Below, piece by piece: positions 53,407 to 62,756 of a stretch of DNA of 64,000 nt. Source of the DNA: CAYFQB01 sp964345225. GTDB lineage: Bacteria > Nitrospirota > Thermodesulfovibrionia > Thermodesulfovibrionales > UBA6898. The position numbers were made by a program, and so were the translations under genes. Numbering within the stretch: position 1 is the first letter of the stretch; the number at the start of each line of letters is the position of its first letter. The notes under the pieces were generated by a model, which worked only from the letters and a program-made list of their open reading frames with translations, was not told the origin of the DNA and did not search any database. The stretch is taken from positions 10,084 to 74,083 of the forward strand of contig CAYFQB010000043.1 in the NCBI GenBank assembly GCA_964345225.1, given 5' to 3'.

Positions 53407-56046
53407 ATGGATAAATTTACTATAAAAAGTCAGGAAGCAATACAGAATGCACAGAGGCTTGCAGAGAGAAAAGGGCATCAGCAGATTGATGTCGAACATC
53501 TCTTCTGGGTTCTGCTCGATGATGATGAAGGAGTTGCATCACAGATCTTAAAGAGAAGAGGCATTAATACAAAGTATCTCCAGAAAGATGTGGAGGCAAT
53601 ACTTGACAAGCTTCCAAAGGTTATAAGTGCCACACCTGTAGGCCAGCTTTACATATCACCTCGACTAAAAGAGGTTTTTGAAAAGGCCATGAAAGAGGCC
53701 GAGCATCTAAAGGATGATTATGTGAGCGTTGAGCACATTCTTTTATCAATAATATCTATAGGTGGCCAATCCTCTGATCTGCTTAAAAAATATGGTGCTG
53801 ATACGGATAATTTACTGACAGCGATGATGGAGATCAGGGGTACTCACAGGGTAACTGATCCTGCTCCTGAAGAGAAATATCAGGCACTGAAGAGATTCAG
53901 CAGGAATCTTACTGAACTCGCATCTAAAGGAAAGCTTGATCCGGTCATCGGCAGGGACGAAGAGATAAGAAGGATAATTCAGGTTCTCTCCAGAAGGACA
54001 AAGAACAACCCCGTGCTGATCGGAGATCCTGGTGTGGGTAAAACCGCAATCGCTGAAGGACTTGCCCAGAGGATAGTTGCCGGTGATGTTCCTGAAACCC
54101 TGAAAGACAAAAAGGTTGTCTCTCTGGATATGGGTGCGTTGATAGCAGGCTCCAAATTCAGGGGGGAGTTTGAAGAGAGACTAAAAGCTGTACTGAAGGA
54201 AATCGAAGAGGCAGAAGGCAAGGTTATACTTTTTATCGATGAGATGCATACTCTTGTTGGTGCGGGTGCTGCCGAAGGCGCTATTGATGCATCTAATATG
54301 CTCAAGCCAGCCCTTGCAAGAGGTGACCTGCGATGTGTCGGCGCAACAACTCTCGGGGAATACAGAAAACACATAGAAAAAGACCCCGCACTTGAAAGGA
54401 GATTTCAGCCTGTCTTTATTAAAGAGCCGACTGTTGACGATACAGTTTCAATATTGAGAGGCTTGAAGGAAAAGTATGAGGTTCACCACGGCGTGAAGAT
54501 TAAGGACGTTGCTCTGATATCTGCTGCTGTTTTATCAAATAGATATATAACTGACAGGTTTCTCCCTGACAAGGCTATAGATTTGATTGACGAATCTGCA
54601 TCAAAAATCAGGATGGAGATAGACAGCATGCCTGTAGAGCTGGACGAGATAGAGAGAAGATTAAGACAGCTCGAAATAGAAAAACAGGCTGTCATGAAAG
54701 AAGATTCAAAAGAATCAAAAGAAAAACTCGAAAAGATAAAAAAGGAGATGTCTGAAATACAGGTCAGGAGAGATGAGCTCAGGGCGCAGTGGATCAGTGA
54801 AAAAGAAATAATTACAAGAATCCGTGATTATAAGGAACAACTGGAGAAGACAAGAATTGAGTCAGAGAAGGCTGAGCGTGAAGGTGATCTCACAAAAGCT
54901 GCAGAACTCAGATACGGCAAACTGCTTGAACTTCAGAAAGAGCTCGAGAAGGAGAATGCAAGACTGATCGAAGCGCAGGCGCAAAGAAAGATGCTGAAAG
55001 AACAAGTCAGTGAAGAAGATATTGCAGAGGTTGTATCGAAATGGACAGGTATTCCCGTCTCGAAGATGCTGGAAGGAGAAATTCAGAAGTTGCTGCATAT
55101 GGATGAACGGCTCAGGATGAGAGTTGTAGGCCAGGATGAGGCGATCGAGACTGTTTCAAATGCTGTAAGAAGGGCACGTGCAGGTATCCAGGACCCAAAC
55201 AGGCCCATAGGCTCTTTTATATTCATGGGTCCTACGGGTGTCGGCAAGACCGAGCTTGCAAGGGCACTTGCTGAATTCCTGTTCGATGATGAGAATGCAA
55301 TGGTAAGGATTGACATGTCTGAATATCAGGAGCGCCATACTGTATCGAGACTTATAGGTGCACCTCCAGGATATGTAGGATATGAAGAAGGCGGACAGTT
55401 GACAGAAGCCCTTAGAAGGAGGCCCTATTCAGTCGTACTTTTTGACGAGATAGAAAAGGCCCATCCAGAGGTATTCAATATACTGCTCCAGCTGCTTGAT
55501 GACGGAAGGCTTACTGACAGCCATGGAAAGACTGCCGATTTCAGAAATGCAGTCATAATCATGACATCAAATATCGGCAGCTTGCACATACAGGAGATGC
55601 TCACAGAAAGAGAGAAACACCCTGAAGCCTACTGGGTAGACGACGCTGAAGACGCTTTCAAGGTAAAGGTGATGGAAGAACTCAAGGGAGCTTTCAGGCC
55701 TGAGTTCCTTAACAGGGTGGATGAGATAATCATTTTCAATCCACTGACGAAAGAGCTTCTCAAGCAGATTGTTGATATACAGCTCGATCGAATGAAGAAA
55801 TATATAAAGGAGAAAAAGATAGATATAAAGTTGACAGACCGTGCAAAAGAGTATTTTGCAGAAGTTGGTTTCGACCCCATCTACGGTGCACGGCCGCTGA
55901 AGAGGGTATTGCAAAAAATGGTATTAAATGAATTAGCCCTGAAAATACTCGACGGTACTTTCCATGAAGAAGATACTGTTGAAGTGGATTTTACAGACGG
56001 GCATATGACTTTCAGCAAGGCAGTTACTGCTGAAGTTACCCCCTGA
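53407..56046 (+). CDS. clpB: ATP-dependent disaggregase ClpB
   Basis: ClpB is a hexameric AAA+ disaggregase working with DnaK/DnaJ. In order: N-terminal Clp-N domain (about 1-145), NBD1 with Walker A GDPGVGKT near residue 205 and Walker B VILFIDEMH, the long coiled-coil middle domain (about 405-525, LRQLEIEKQAVMKEDSKE), NBD2 with Walker A GPTGVGKT near residue 608 and Walker B VVLFDEIEKAHPEV, and the C-terminal cap. Length 879 is standard. The middle domain distinguishes it from ClpA and ClpC. It lies ten bases after hspR. Confidence 0.97.
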   Translation: MDKFTIKSQEAIQNAQRLAERKGHQQIDVEHLFWVLLDDDEGVASQILKRRGINTKYLQKDVEAILDKLPKVISATPVGQLYISPRLKEVFEKAMKEAEHLKDDYVSVEHILLSIISIGGQSSDLLKKYGADTDNLLTAMMEIRGTHRVTDPAPEEKYQALKRFSRNLTELASKGKLDPVIGRDEEIRRIIQVLSRRTKNNPVLIGDPGVGKTAIAEGLAQRIVAGDVPETLKDKKVVSLDMGALIAGSKFRGEFEERLKAVLKEIEEAEGKVILFIDEMHTLVGAGAAEGAIDASNMLKPALARGDLRCVGATTLGEYRKHIEKDPALERRFQPVFIKEPTVDDTVSILRGLKEKYEVHHGVKIKDVALISAAVLSNRYITDRFLPDKAIDLIDESASKIRMEIDSMPVELDEIERRLRQLEIEKQAVMKEDSKESKEKLEKIKKEMSEIQVRRDELRAQWISEKEIITRIRDYKEQLEKTRIESEKAEREGDLTKAAELRYGKLLELQKELEKENARLIEAQAQRKMLKEQVSEEDIAEVVSKWTGIPVSKMLEGEIQKLLHMDERLRMRVVGQDEAIETVSNAVRRARAGIQDPNRPIGSFIFMGPTGVGKTELARALAEFLFDDENAMVRIDMSEYQERHTVSRLIGAPPGYVGYEEGGQLTEALRRRPYSVVLFDEIEKAHPEVFNILLQLLDDGRLTDSHGKTADFRNAVIIMTSNIGSLHIQEMLTEREKHPEAYWVDDAEDAFKVKVMEELKGAFRPEFLNRVDEIIIFNPLTKELLKQIVDIQLDRMKKYIKEKKIDIKLTDRAKEYFAEVGFDPIYGARPLKRVLQKMVLNELALKILDGTFHEEDTVEVDFTDGHMTFSKAVTAEVTP

Positions 56047-56117
56047 ATCATTTAGGTGAAGGGGGTAAATAACTGATACCTGTCTTTGACAGGTTTATAA
56101 TACAGGAGGTATGAAAA

Positions 56118-56576
56118 ATGACACTGGTAAAATGGAAACCGATGAGAGAACTCGAGAACATGAGAACTGACTTAGAAAGGCTTTTTGGAGACTTTTTTGA
56201 GCCTTTCCCAAGGAGTCCCTTTTGGCTAAGACGACTTGAAACGGGTATGATTGTCCCTAAAGTTGATATGTATGAAAAAGATGGTAAACTCGTTGTCAAG
56301 GCAGAAATTCCTGGTGTTGATAAGGAAAATATTGAGTTATCAATCACAAAGGATGCTCTTACAATAAAGGGTGAAGTCAAAAAAGAAGAGGAAGTAAAAG
56401 AGAAAGACTACCATTTACTTGAAAGAAACTATGGTAGTTTCAACAAGACAATACCGCTCACTGAAGATGTGGACAGCGACAAAGCAGAGGCCACATACAA
56501 AAACGGAGTGCTCGAAATAAAACTTCCGAGAAAAAAAGAAGCCAAACCAAAAGAGATAAAAATCTCTTCTAACTAA
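56118..56576 (+). CDS. Small heat-shock protein, Hsp20 family
   Basis: The alpha-crystallin domain covers residues about 45-145: PKVDMYEKDGKLVVKAEIPGVDKENIELSI, then LTIKGE, LLERNYGSFNKTIPL and ATYKNGVLEIKLPRK. The final IKISS is near the usual I-x-I motif. It holds unfolded proteins for ClpB/DnaK. Shine-Dalgarno GGAGG lies upstream of the ATG. It ends the heat-shock operon just before a strong terminator. Confidence 0.95.
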   Translation: MTLVKWKPMRELENMRTDLERLFGDFFEPFPRSPFWLRRLETGMIVPKVDMYEKDGKLVVKAEIPGVDKENIELSITKDALTIKGEVKKEEEVKEKDYHLLERNYGSFNKTIPLTEDVDSDKAEATYKNGVLEIKLPRKKEAKPKEIKISSN

Positions 56577-56582
56577 GTTGGT

Positions 56583-56617
56583 AAAAAAAGCAGGGGCTTC
56601 GGCCCCTGCTTTTTTTT
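56583..56617 (+). terminator. Intrinsic terminator of the heat-shock operon
   Basis: The stem AGCAGGGGC/GCCCCTGCT with a TTCG tetraloop is followed by an unbroken T-run; an A-run in front makes it bidirectional-capable. It is seven bases after the hsp20 stop. Confidence 0.97.
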
Positions 56618-56684
56618 ATTTAAATAAAATGTCTAAGTGATCATCACTAGAATATTATTAGTATGAAAAAACAGGACCTTTTAT

Positions 56685-57146
56685 TTACTTTCTTACTTTA
56701 AATTCGTTTATCTTGTACTTAATTTCCTCGATCCTGCTCTTTTGTGAAAACTTCAAGAAATAACAGATTATTATCCCGATAAATGCTACTACTCCCACGT
56801 GTAAATAATACTCGGTCAGGATACTCTTATCAATGAATTCCGGAATATAATCAGTAAAAATTTTCTTTAAAAAAAATACTATGAAAGAAAGCAAAAAAAT
56901 AAACTGGTTAAACATTAAAAATCCATTAATATTCCTTTCCTGCCTAAGTAGATCGTTATAGAGTTTCATCCTCTTTTCTGTTGCACAACTTAAACAAACC
57001 TTATATTCTCTGTCGAAATGTTCAAGACAAATTAAAGATCTTCTGCAGTTCTTACAAACAAAGGTTTTATTCCCTTCGACATACTTTTCGCATATGGTAC
57101 ATTTAATTAAATCTGCTGGATTCCTTTTTGAAAGATTTTCTCTCAT
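56685..57146 (-). CDS. Two-helix membrane protein with N-terminal zinc-finger-like region
   Basis: Residues about 15-60 contain CTICEKYVEGNKTFVCKNCRRSLICLEHF and CLSCATEKR, a B-box or rubredoxin-like Cys/His set able to bind one or two zinc ions. Two membrane helices follow (about 77-94 and 115-135). The C-terminus is basic. I do not recognise the family. Confidence 0.6.
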   Translation of the reverse strand: MRENLSKRNPADLIKCTICEKYVEGNKTFVCKNCRRSLICLEHFDREYKVCLSCATEKRMKLYNDLLRQERNINGFLMFNQFIFLLSFIVFFLKKIFTDYIPEFIDKSILTEYYLHVGVVAFIGIIICYFLKFSQKSRIEEIKYKINEFKVRK

Positions 57147-57211
57147 AATAAATTTAACAAATGATATCAGATTTTGAAGATTTCGGGAAGTAAGTAATTA
57201 TGGAAAACTGC

Positions 57212-57484
57212 TCAGACAAACATCAATCCTACCTTATAGATTTCTCCATCTATTTTTTTATACCAGCGCACTACCCCTGTCCTGTAAAAACCTCTGAGAA
57301 TAGTCTTGATTGTTAACTCCTGCCCTTCCCTGAGGTGGTTATTAAATACATAGAGGCAGAGGCCAGAGTCACTGATATTGACAGTAACCCCTCTGAAGAT
57401 TTCACCGGTGGTATCAGGATTTAAGACATATTTTATCTCATGATGAAAGTCATAACGTTCGTGTCTTCTGCTCCTAAAATGCAA
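57212..57484 (-). CDS. PilZ-domain protein
   Basis: A 90-residue stand-alone PilZ domain, a c-di-GMP receptor. RSRRHERYDF supplies the Arg-rich RxxxR motif at residues 4-10 and VNISDSGLCL the D/NxSxxG motif near 36. The rest is the beta barrel. The start is probably TTG at 57484; no ATG fits. Another c-di-GMP component alongside the several GGDEF and HD-GYP genes in the window. Confidence 0.82.
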   Translation of the reverse strand: MHFRSRRHERYDFHHEIKYVLNPDTTGEIFRGVTVNISDSGLCLYVFNNHLREGQELTIKTILRGFYRTGVVRWYKKIDGEIYKVGLMFV

Positions 57485-57562
57485 CCTGTTACCCTCGAAA
57501 ATACTAATCAGATTTATCTAGTTACCGCTTTATATAATACACAGCCTTTCTTAACAGTACTA

Positions 57563-58045
57563 TTATAGTCTCAGTACATCAAAAAAGTCCTGTAAAAAGG
57601 GGTACATAATAATATTTATCTCATAAATGACAACGAACAGATAGATAATTAATGCAGAAGATAAACCTACCTTTGTAATAGCGAAATTCTTGCATAAACA
57701 TAAAATAGTTAGTGATGCCATCGTAATAATTACTTTCATCAGGACAAATGATTCGATACCCAAGTGTAGATATAAAGCCATAACGGGATTAGCTTCTACT
57801 ATATAATTCTTTTGTATTAATTTAACGGTAAAATATGCATCCATCAGGCATAGCACCAAGATCGAAAGTATTGTTAACAATAGCTTAACATTATACAAAT
57901 CTACAAAAACATCTTTTTTATCTTCATTTCTCCTTATCTTTTCCCGGCGGCCGCCAAAGAATGAATATCTGCTTATGAATGGAGTGCATTGTTTTCTCCT
58001 GTCAATAAGATGTCTCTTCTGTATTCTCTTTGATAGATTATGCAT
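57563..58045 (-). CDS. DUF5658-like membrane protein
   Basis: A 160-residue protein with a basic N-terminal segment (RIQKRHLIDRRKQ) and three or four membrane helices from about residue 52. The segment LMDAYFTVKLIQKNYIVEANPVMALYL near residue 67 is the core of DUF5658. Function is unknown. It is one of three small minus-strand genes beside a PilZ protein. Confidence 0.75.
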   Translation of the reverse strand: MHNLSKRIQKRHLIDRRKQCTPFISRYSFFGGRREKIRRNEDKKDVFVDLYNVKLLLTILSILVLCLMDAYFTVKLIQKNYIVEANPVMALYLHLGIESFVLMKVIITMASLTILCLCKNFAITKVGLSSALIIYLFVVIYEINIIMYPFLQDFFDVLRL

Positions 58046-58300
58046 TACTCTTTCGTGATATTATTCCTTTCGTTTTCTTCAAATTAAAGACATGCAAGGA
58101 TATGCAGTTATATGCCGCCTTGCTGATTTCCCACATCAGTAAGAGAAAAATATATTTTAGAATTAATAACTAATTATTGTTATATTAGTCAATCAGCCTT
58201 TAGTTTGAATTAAACAAAATATTTAGTATTAAAACTAAAGTGTGATGATTGGTCATTTAAAATTTGAAAATTTTTTTAGAGATCTAACTAATGAAAAATA

Positions 58301-58321
58301 AGCGGGTCGTACCGACCCGCT
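58301..58321 (-). terminator. Intrinsic terminator downstream of adk
   Basis: AGCGGGTCG/CGACCCGCT with a 3-base loop lies just past the stop of the adenylate kinase gene. On the minus strand it is followed by a T-rich run. Confidence 0.85.
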
Positions 58322-58339
58322 CTCTAGATCTTTGAGTGA

Positions 58340-59017
58340 TTAAACCAGCTGGCTCATTACCTTATCGGAGACTTCATTGATCGGCGGGGCACCGTCGACT
58401 GTAATAACTTTCGGACCTGTTACATTCTTAAAATAATTTACAGCGGCCATTGTGCCGCTATTCGTATCATAATAGATATCGTGCCTCTTGTTTATAGCAG
58501 TCTCATCCTGGTCATCAGGCCTCGTCTTTAAATCACCTCCGCAGACACGGCATATTATTTTTCCTTCTTTTTCAACGGGCTTGATTGCATCAATAAAGAC
58601 ATGGTTTGGATGGTTATTATCGTTTACACAGAGTCTTCTTCCCATAATCCTGTCTTTAGCAATCTGGCGGTCAAGGGAAATCTCAACAACGTAATCCAGT
58701 TTGATGCTTGCATCATTAAGCGCTTTATGAAGGGTTTCTGCCTGGACAACATTACGCGGAAAACCGTCTAAGAGCCACCCTTTTTTACAATCATCCTCTT
58801 TAAGCCTGTCGAGTATCATGGGGATGGTTATGTCGTCAGGAACAAGATCCCCCCTGTCAATATATTCCTTTGCCTTTTTCCCGAGTTCTGTTCCTCCTCC
58901 GATATTCTTTCTGAATATTGCACCGGATTCGATATGCGGGACACTGTACTTTTTCTGAACGATTGCTCCTTGCGTTCCTTTGCCGCTTCCATTCGGACCA
59001 AAAATCAAGATGTTCAT
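58340..59017 (-). CDS. adk: Adenylate kinase
   Basis: Interconverts ATP+AMP and 2 ADP. The P-loop FGPNGSGKGTQ is at residues 6-16, ESGAIFRKNI binds AMP near residue 31, and GWLLDGFPRN near residue 80 is the family signature. The lid domain around residues 125-190 has one CRVCGG pair rather than the full four-Cys zinc site. Length 225 is slightly long. Shine-Dalgarno AAAGGAG lies before the ATG. Confidence 0.93.
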   Translation of the reverse strand: MNILIFGPNGSGKGTQGAIVQKKYSVPHIESGAIFRKNIGGGTELGKKAKEYIDRGDLVPDDITIPMILDRLKEDDCKKGWLLDGFPRNVVQAETLHKALNDASIKLDYVVEISLDRQIAKDRIMGRRLCVNDNNHPNHVFIDAIKPVEKEGKIICRVCGGDLKTRPDDQDETAINKRHDIYYDTNSGTMAAVNYFKNVTGPKVITVDGAPPINEVSDKVMSQLV

Positions 59018-59177
59018 AAAAAAACTCCTTTCTAAAAGTTTATACTACCCCTTCTGAAAAAAAGTTGCGGGGAAAATACCGTAAAAAATATACCAGAAAT
59101 CGACCAATTTTTTCGAGTATTAAATTCAGAAATATTATAAAAACAAGCTCCATGTCACTTATTAAACTCAATGTTTA

Positions 59178-59186
59178 TGCTATAAT
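59178..59186 (+). promoter_or_regulatory. Extended -10 promoter of the OsmC gene
   Basis: TGCTATAAT is a perfect extended -10 element; no good -35 is needed for this type. The GTG start is 54 bases downstream with AGGAGG (59229-59234) five bases before it. Confidence 0.6.
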
Positions 59187-59239
59187 GTCTAAACCTGTAA
59201 CTTTAGATTATCCATTTTTAATAAAATCAGGAGGTAAGG

Positions 59240-59710
59240 GTGATCAATTCCGAAGATAAAGAAACTGAAGCTCTGGAGGGAACTCTAACAGGGTACAAAG
59301 AAAAAGTACCCATTGAAAACAAGGGATTTTTAACATGGGAAAATGATCTGGTCTTTACTGCAAGGATACGTGGTTATCAATTCGAATATGATCCCAAGGC
59401 ACAAGAGGGATGCTGGCCAACCGACACACTTCTTATGAGCCTTGCAGGATGCCTTGCAATAGATGTCGTAACATTCCTTCAGAAGATGAGGGCTGTTATA
59501 TCAAAATTTAAGATCGAGGTAAACGGGGAGAGGAATCCAGACCCACCTCAGTATTACAAATTCGTTGAATTGATTATCCATATATCCGGTGAAAACATTA
59601 CACCCAGGAAAATGGACAGGTGCATCTCCCTGTCACAGGAGAAATACTGTTCTGTATACCATAATCTTAGACCTGATATGGAAGTTAAAGTCAGATACGA
59701 AATCCTCTAG
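59240..59710 (+). CDS. OsmC/Ohr-family protein
   Basis: Thiol-dependent peroxidase family of 156 residues. The first cysteine is in SLAGCLAIDVVTFLQKMR near residue 71. The second is in SQEKYCSVYHNL near residue 136. These are the two redox cysteines of the OsmC fold, but the Ohr-specific residues are not clear. GTG start with ideal AGGAGG. The last four codons (GAA ATC CTC TAG) coincide with the start of the repeat unit that recurs three more times downstream. Confidence 0.88.
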   Translation: MINSEDKETEALEGTLTGYKEKVPIENKGFLTWENDLVFTARIRGYQFEYDPKAQEGCWPTDTLLMSLAGCLAIDVVTFLQKMRAVISKFKIEVNGERNPDPPQYYKFVELIIHISGENITPRKMDRCISLSQEKYCSVYHNLRPDMEVKVRYEIL

Positions 59711-59737
59711 GGACGGTTCTTGAATTATTATTTTAAA
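59699..59737. repeat. REP-like repeat, copy 1 (at OsmC end)
   Basis: GAAATCCTCTAG then GGACGGTTCTTGAATT and an AT-rich tail. The first part is the end of the OsmC coding frame. Confidence 0.8.
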
Positions 59738-59777
59738 TTATTTTTTAAATATTGATCCAAAGTTGGAATTTACAAAA

Positions 59778-59829
59778 ATCCTCTAGGGACGGTTCTTGAA
59801 TTTATATTTTAAATCAATATGTTACGTTT
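59778..59829. repeat. REP-like repeat, copy 2
   Basis: ATCCTCTAGGGACGGTTCTT, then an AT-rich tail running into the 3' end of the transposase. The same tail follows copy 5. Confidence 0.85.
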
Positions 59830-60491
59830 AAAATTCTGCCTTTTCGGGATTTCTTGATTTTATCAATAGACAACCTTTCTAATTTATCAGCAAAAGCGTC
59901 AGAACCAATATACCCTTTTTTCATTTCTTTGAGTAATTTTCGCTCTTCTTTCATTCTCATAGAACTTACATATTTTTTATAGGCTTTTCGTCTTTCTTCT
60001 TCTGATTGGCCTAGAGATTCAAACAATTCATTGATGTCAGTAATCTCATCATTGGTTCCCCTTGTATAAACATTATAACTGCTCCAACGGTATTCCCCGG
60101 GATCTTCTGAAATGCCTGCGCGTACTGGATTTCTTTCTATATAACGCCCGCATTCAAGAAGATAAGTTTCTTTTTCAATAGCGAAACTTTTAAACCTGTC
60201 TTCCCAGATATGACCGGATGAGTTATTTTTTTTATGAAACCACTGGGCATAACATAAGTTAATTCCGTGCATTGCCTTAGTGATGTTATCGCCGTCAAGG
60301 ATCATGTGGATATGGTTGTTCATCAGAACCCAATGATAAATCTTCAGGTTGTATTTTTCTTTATACTTTTTTGTTAATGTCAGGTAGTGATTGAAATCCC
60401 CTTCATCATTAAACAACCAGAGACGATTATTCCCTCTGCTAATTATGTGATATGATATGCCTTCGTATATCTGTCTAGCTATTCGTGGCAT
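59814..60491 (-). CDS. REP-associated tyrosine transposase (Y1 HUH family)
   Basis: RAYT-type single-domain transposase of 225 residues. The HUH motif is NNHIHMIL near residue 60. RYIERNPVRAG near residue 117 carries the catalytic tyrosine region, and GHIWEDRFKSF is typical. It is bounded by REP-like repeats of the form GGGACGGTTCTT, direct at the 3' side (59778-59829) and inverted at the 5' side (60493-60515), the arrangement expected of a RAYT acting on its own repeats. A near-copy begins at 63696 and runs off the window. Confidence 0.9.
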   Translation of the reverse strand: MPRIARQIYEGISYHIISRGNNRLWLFNDEGDFNHYLTLTKKYKEKYNLKIYHWVLMNNHIHMILDGDNITKAMHGINLCYAQWFHKKNNSSGHIWEDRFKSFAIEKETYLLECGRYIERNPVRAGISEDPGEYRWSSYNVYTRGTNDEITDINELFESLGQSEEERRKAYKKYVSSMRMKEERKLLKEMKKGYIGSDAFADKLERLSIDKIKKSRKGRILNVTY

Positions 60492-60492
60492 G

Positions 60493-60515
60493 AGTTAAGA
60501 ACCGTCCCTTTTAAC
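60493..60515. repeat. REP-like repeat, inverted copy
   Basis: AGTTAAGAACCGTCCCTTTT is the reverse complement of the core GGGACGGTTCTT, directly upstream of the transposase start. Confidence 0.8.
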
Positions 60516-62738
60516 TTAAGGAAATGCTATGTTCACTGGATATGGTGTTGGATCATCAGGCGGTGGGGCGTCAAGAGGATAAGGACAGTATTGAACTCCG
60601 TTAGGATCTACTTCTATAGGTTTACATCTCACCCCTAAAACATAAAAGTGCTGTATTACTCCTCTGAGCGTACTTGCTTCAGTAGGTACCTGCCAGACTC
60701 CATTTGCGTCTTCCTGATTGATTACACCGGGGAATGGATAGTCTCCATAACTATTAGTATCTATATTGTCTATATGATGAAACCTCAACCAGGGATCCGC
60801 CTGGCTATCTTCAACTAGGACGATAACCCTGATATGCCGTCCAGGTGGAAGATAAACTGTAGCTGTATCAATAGGAGGAGTTGCCGGCGGTGATGCATCC
60901 ATATAACCAATTTTCAAGGTCATATAATGAGGATCTATATAAGGCTCACCTTCATTTATCTCGTTGAATACTTTGTCATGGTCAAGGTCAACCTCTTTCC
61001 TCAGTTTCCCTGTATTCTTAATTTCTGCTGATGTATAAAGAGTTCCATTTAAGAGAAACTTGTCAGTTGCATTCCAGAATACATGATGTGTTGGTTCCCT
61101 GATGTCTTTCATGCCCACTGCTATGGCTATATCAGGTTCGTTCCCCAGAGTCCCCTTGAATACCACCTGAAGGTACAGGTCTGTAATCCCGGCAGGGATT
61201 GGGTTAATAAAGTTAAAGGTGAACTCTTTTGGCTGGGTGTTCAATAATGCCACTTCTTCTGGTGATAGGGTAATCGGTTCTGAAACAGAATATGAGTACT
61301 CAATATTTTGCATCACATTTCCATCTGGCGGATAATTGGAAAGATCAGACAAATAGTTAGGTACTATCTTATATTTTGCTACTGCCTGAATGATACCATC
61401 CTGTATAGGCTCGTATGTTATAGGGTCACCATTTGCATCAACTTCAAGAGGTGTTGTATTCCTTACTCTTGCCTTGATATAGCTAAACTCCTGAGGCGCT
61501 ACACTTCCATCGATAATAGAGTACACATAACTGTCTGGTGCTGATATCTCAAGTGTGCCTCGGAAGAAATAATCTAAAAGGCCTGCCGAGTAGCCAACGG
61601 CACGGGGGAGAAGTTTTTGTGCATAATCATAATGACATTTATCGTCAAGCTCCAACCCTAAATTTTTTATTGAAGATGGGAGATATTTATAAAACCATTT
61701 TCCAGCTACCAGATGTTCTATGATTTCACCATCTCCAATTTTTCTCAAATATGTCCTGACTTTCCCTTTTATTGGATCAATTATCTCATTGTATTCCTCT
61801 ACACTTAACCAATTAGGATATGGGAAAAGGTGTAAAGGGTCCAAGATATCTTTAAATATAGTTGTATCTGTCAAAAAGTTTGCATTGCTATATTCAGAAA
61901 GTCCAATGGTTAAACTAGTAGAAGGATTACTGCCATCATATTGATCTGTATCAAAAAAATTTGTAACACTTATATTTGAAAAGGCTGGAAAATTATTATC
62001 AGGATCGGCAATATTAACGAGACCTGGATATATTTTCACATAGTATTCATAAGGCTGAATAAGTCCATTAACAGAATCTATTATCAAATGTGACTGAAAA
62101 TCATTTCTTGTATGTGCTGGCACTGATAAATCTTGCAGTAGATGTATAACGTGTCCTGATGCCTTAAATGTTTTTGCAAAATAGAATTCACGATTTGTAT
62201 TGGAATTGTCAGTTAATGCTTTGTAATAATACTCTCTTGCCTTATCCCAATTGATTGGTTCGTTAAAAGGCAATGTAAAGGAAAAAGGATCTTTTGCTCC
62301 TTCAGGAGCTGGAGATAAATACCCTGTTGCCCATGTAACATTGGATTTCCGCATTAAATAATGCCAGCCTGTATTATTACAAAATTCCCTTATTATCAAA
62401 GCTAAAGGAGTAACATCATCACTCATATACGATTGATCCCAAGGAAGTATCGGATTGTGAAAATGGTTTGAGGCTCGGCATGGTGGTGAATCTTCCTTAG
62501 TGGAACCTGCCTTGATCCAGTCTTTAATATTATTTTTTTTATAATTAGCGGTAAATAATTTGTAAATTCCTTCTTTAAAACCCAAGTTGTTTTTGACATA
62601 TGAGTCTAATTGAGAAGCTTCTACAGCTTTATCTGTCATATCAGGATGTGTAATATCATCATTATAAGCAGATGCATTAACAACTATAAAAAATATAAAA
62701 AATGTTTTTATTAGAAAAAAGATGCAACTTTTAAACAT
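60516..62738 (-). CDS. Secreted zinc phospholipase C / P1-nuclease-like protein with large C-terminal region
   Basis: A signal peptide (residues 1-24, ending NASA) leads into a domain of about 350 residues with the zinc-binding layout of phospholipase C and S1/P1 nucleases. H31 (in ITHPDMTDKAV) and NHFHNP (H92, H94) come first. HVIHLLQDLSVPAH then gives H199-x3-D203-x5-H209, the exact HxxxDx5H spacing of the family. The remaining about 390 residues are strand-rich (for example SVAPQEFSYIKARVRN and FTFNFINPIPAGITDLYL) and may form Ig-like domains; their role is unknown. Substrate (phospholipid or nucleic acid) cannot be told. Confidence 0.8.
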   Translation of the reverse strand: MFKSCIFFLIKTFFIFFIVVNASAYNDDITHPDMTDKAVEASQLDSYVKNNLGFKEGIYKLFTANYKKNNIKDWIKAGSTKEDSPPCRASNHFHNPILPWDQSYMSDDVTPLALIIREFCNNTGWHYLMRKSNVTWATGYLSPAPEGAKDPFSFTLPFNEPINWDKAREYYYKALTDNSNTNREFYFAKTFKASGHVIHLLQDLSVPAHTRNDFQSHLIIDSVNGLIQPYEYYVKIYPGLVNIADPDNNFPAFSNISVTNFFDTDQYDGSNPSTSLTIGLSEYSNANFLTDTTIFKDILDPLHLFPYPNWLSVEEYNEIIDPIKGKVRTYLRKIGDGEIIEHLVAGKWFYKYLPSSIKNLGLELDDKCHYDYAQKLLPRAVGYSAGLLDYFFRGTLEISAPDSYVYSIIDGSVAPQEFSYIKARVRNTTPLEVDANGDPITYEPIQDGIIQAVAKYKIVPNYLSDLSNYPPDGNVMQNIEYSYSVSEPITLSPEEVALLNTQPKEFTFNFINPIPAGITDLYLQVVFKGTLGNEPDIAIAVGMKDIREPTHHVFWNATDKFLLNGTLYTSAEIKNTGKLRKEVDLDHDKVFNEINEGEPYIDPHYMTLKIGYMDASPPATPPIDTATVYLPPGRHIRVIVLVEDSQADPWLRFHHIDNIDTNSYGDYPFPGVINQEDANGVWQVPTEASTLRGVIQHFYVLGVRCKPIEVDPNGVQYCPYPLDAPPPDDPTPYPVNIAFP

Positions 62739-62756
62739 TACTAAATATCTCCTTTG

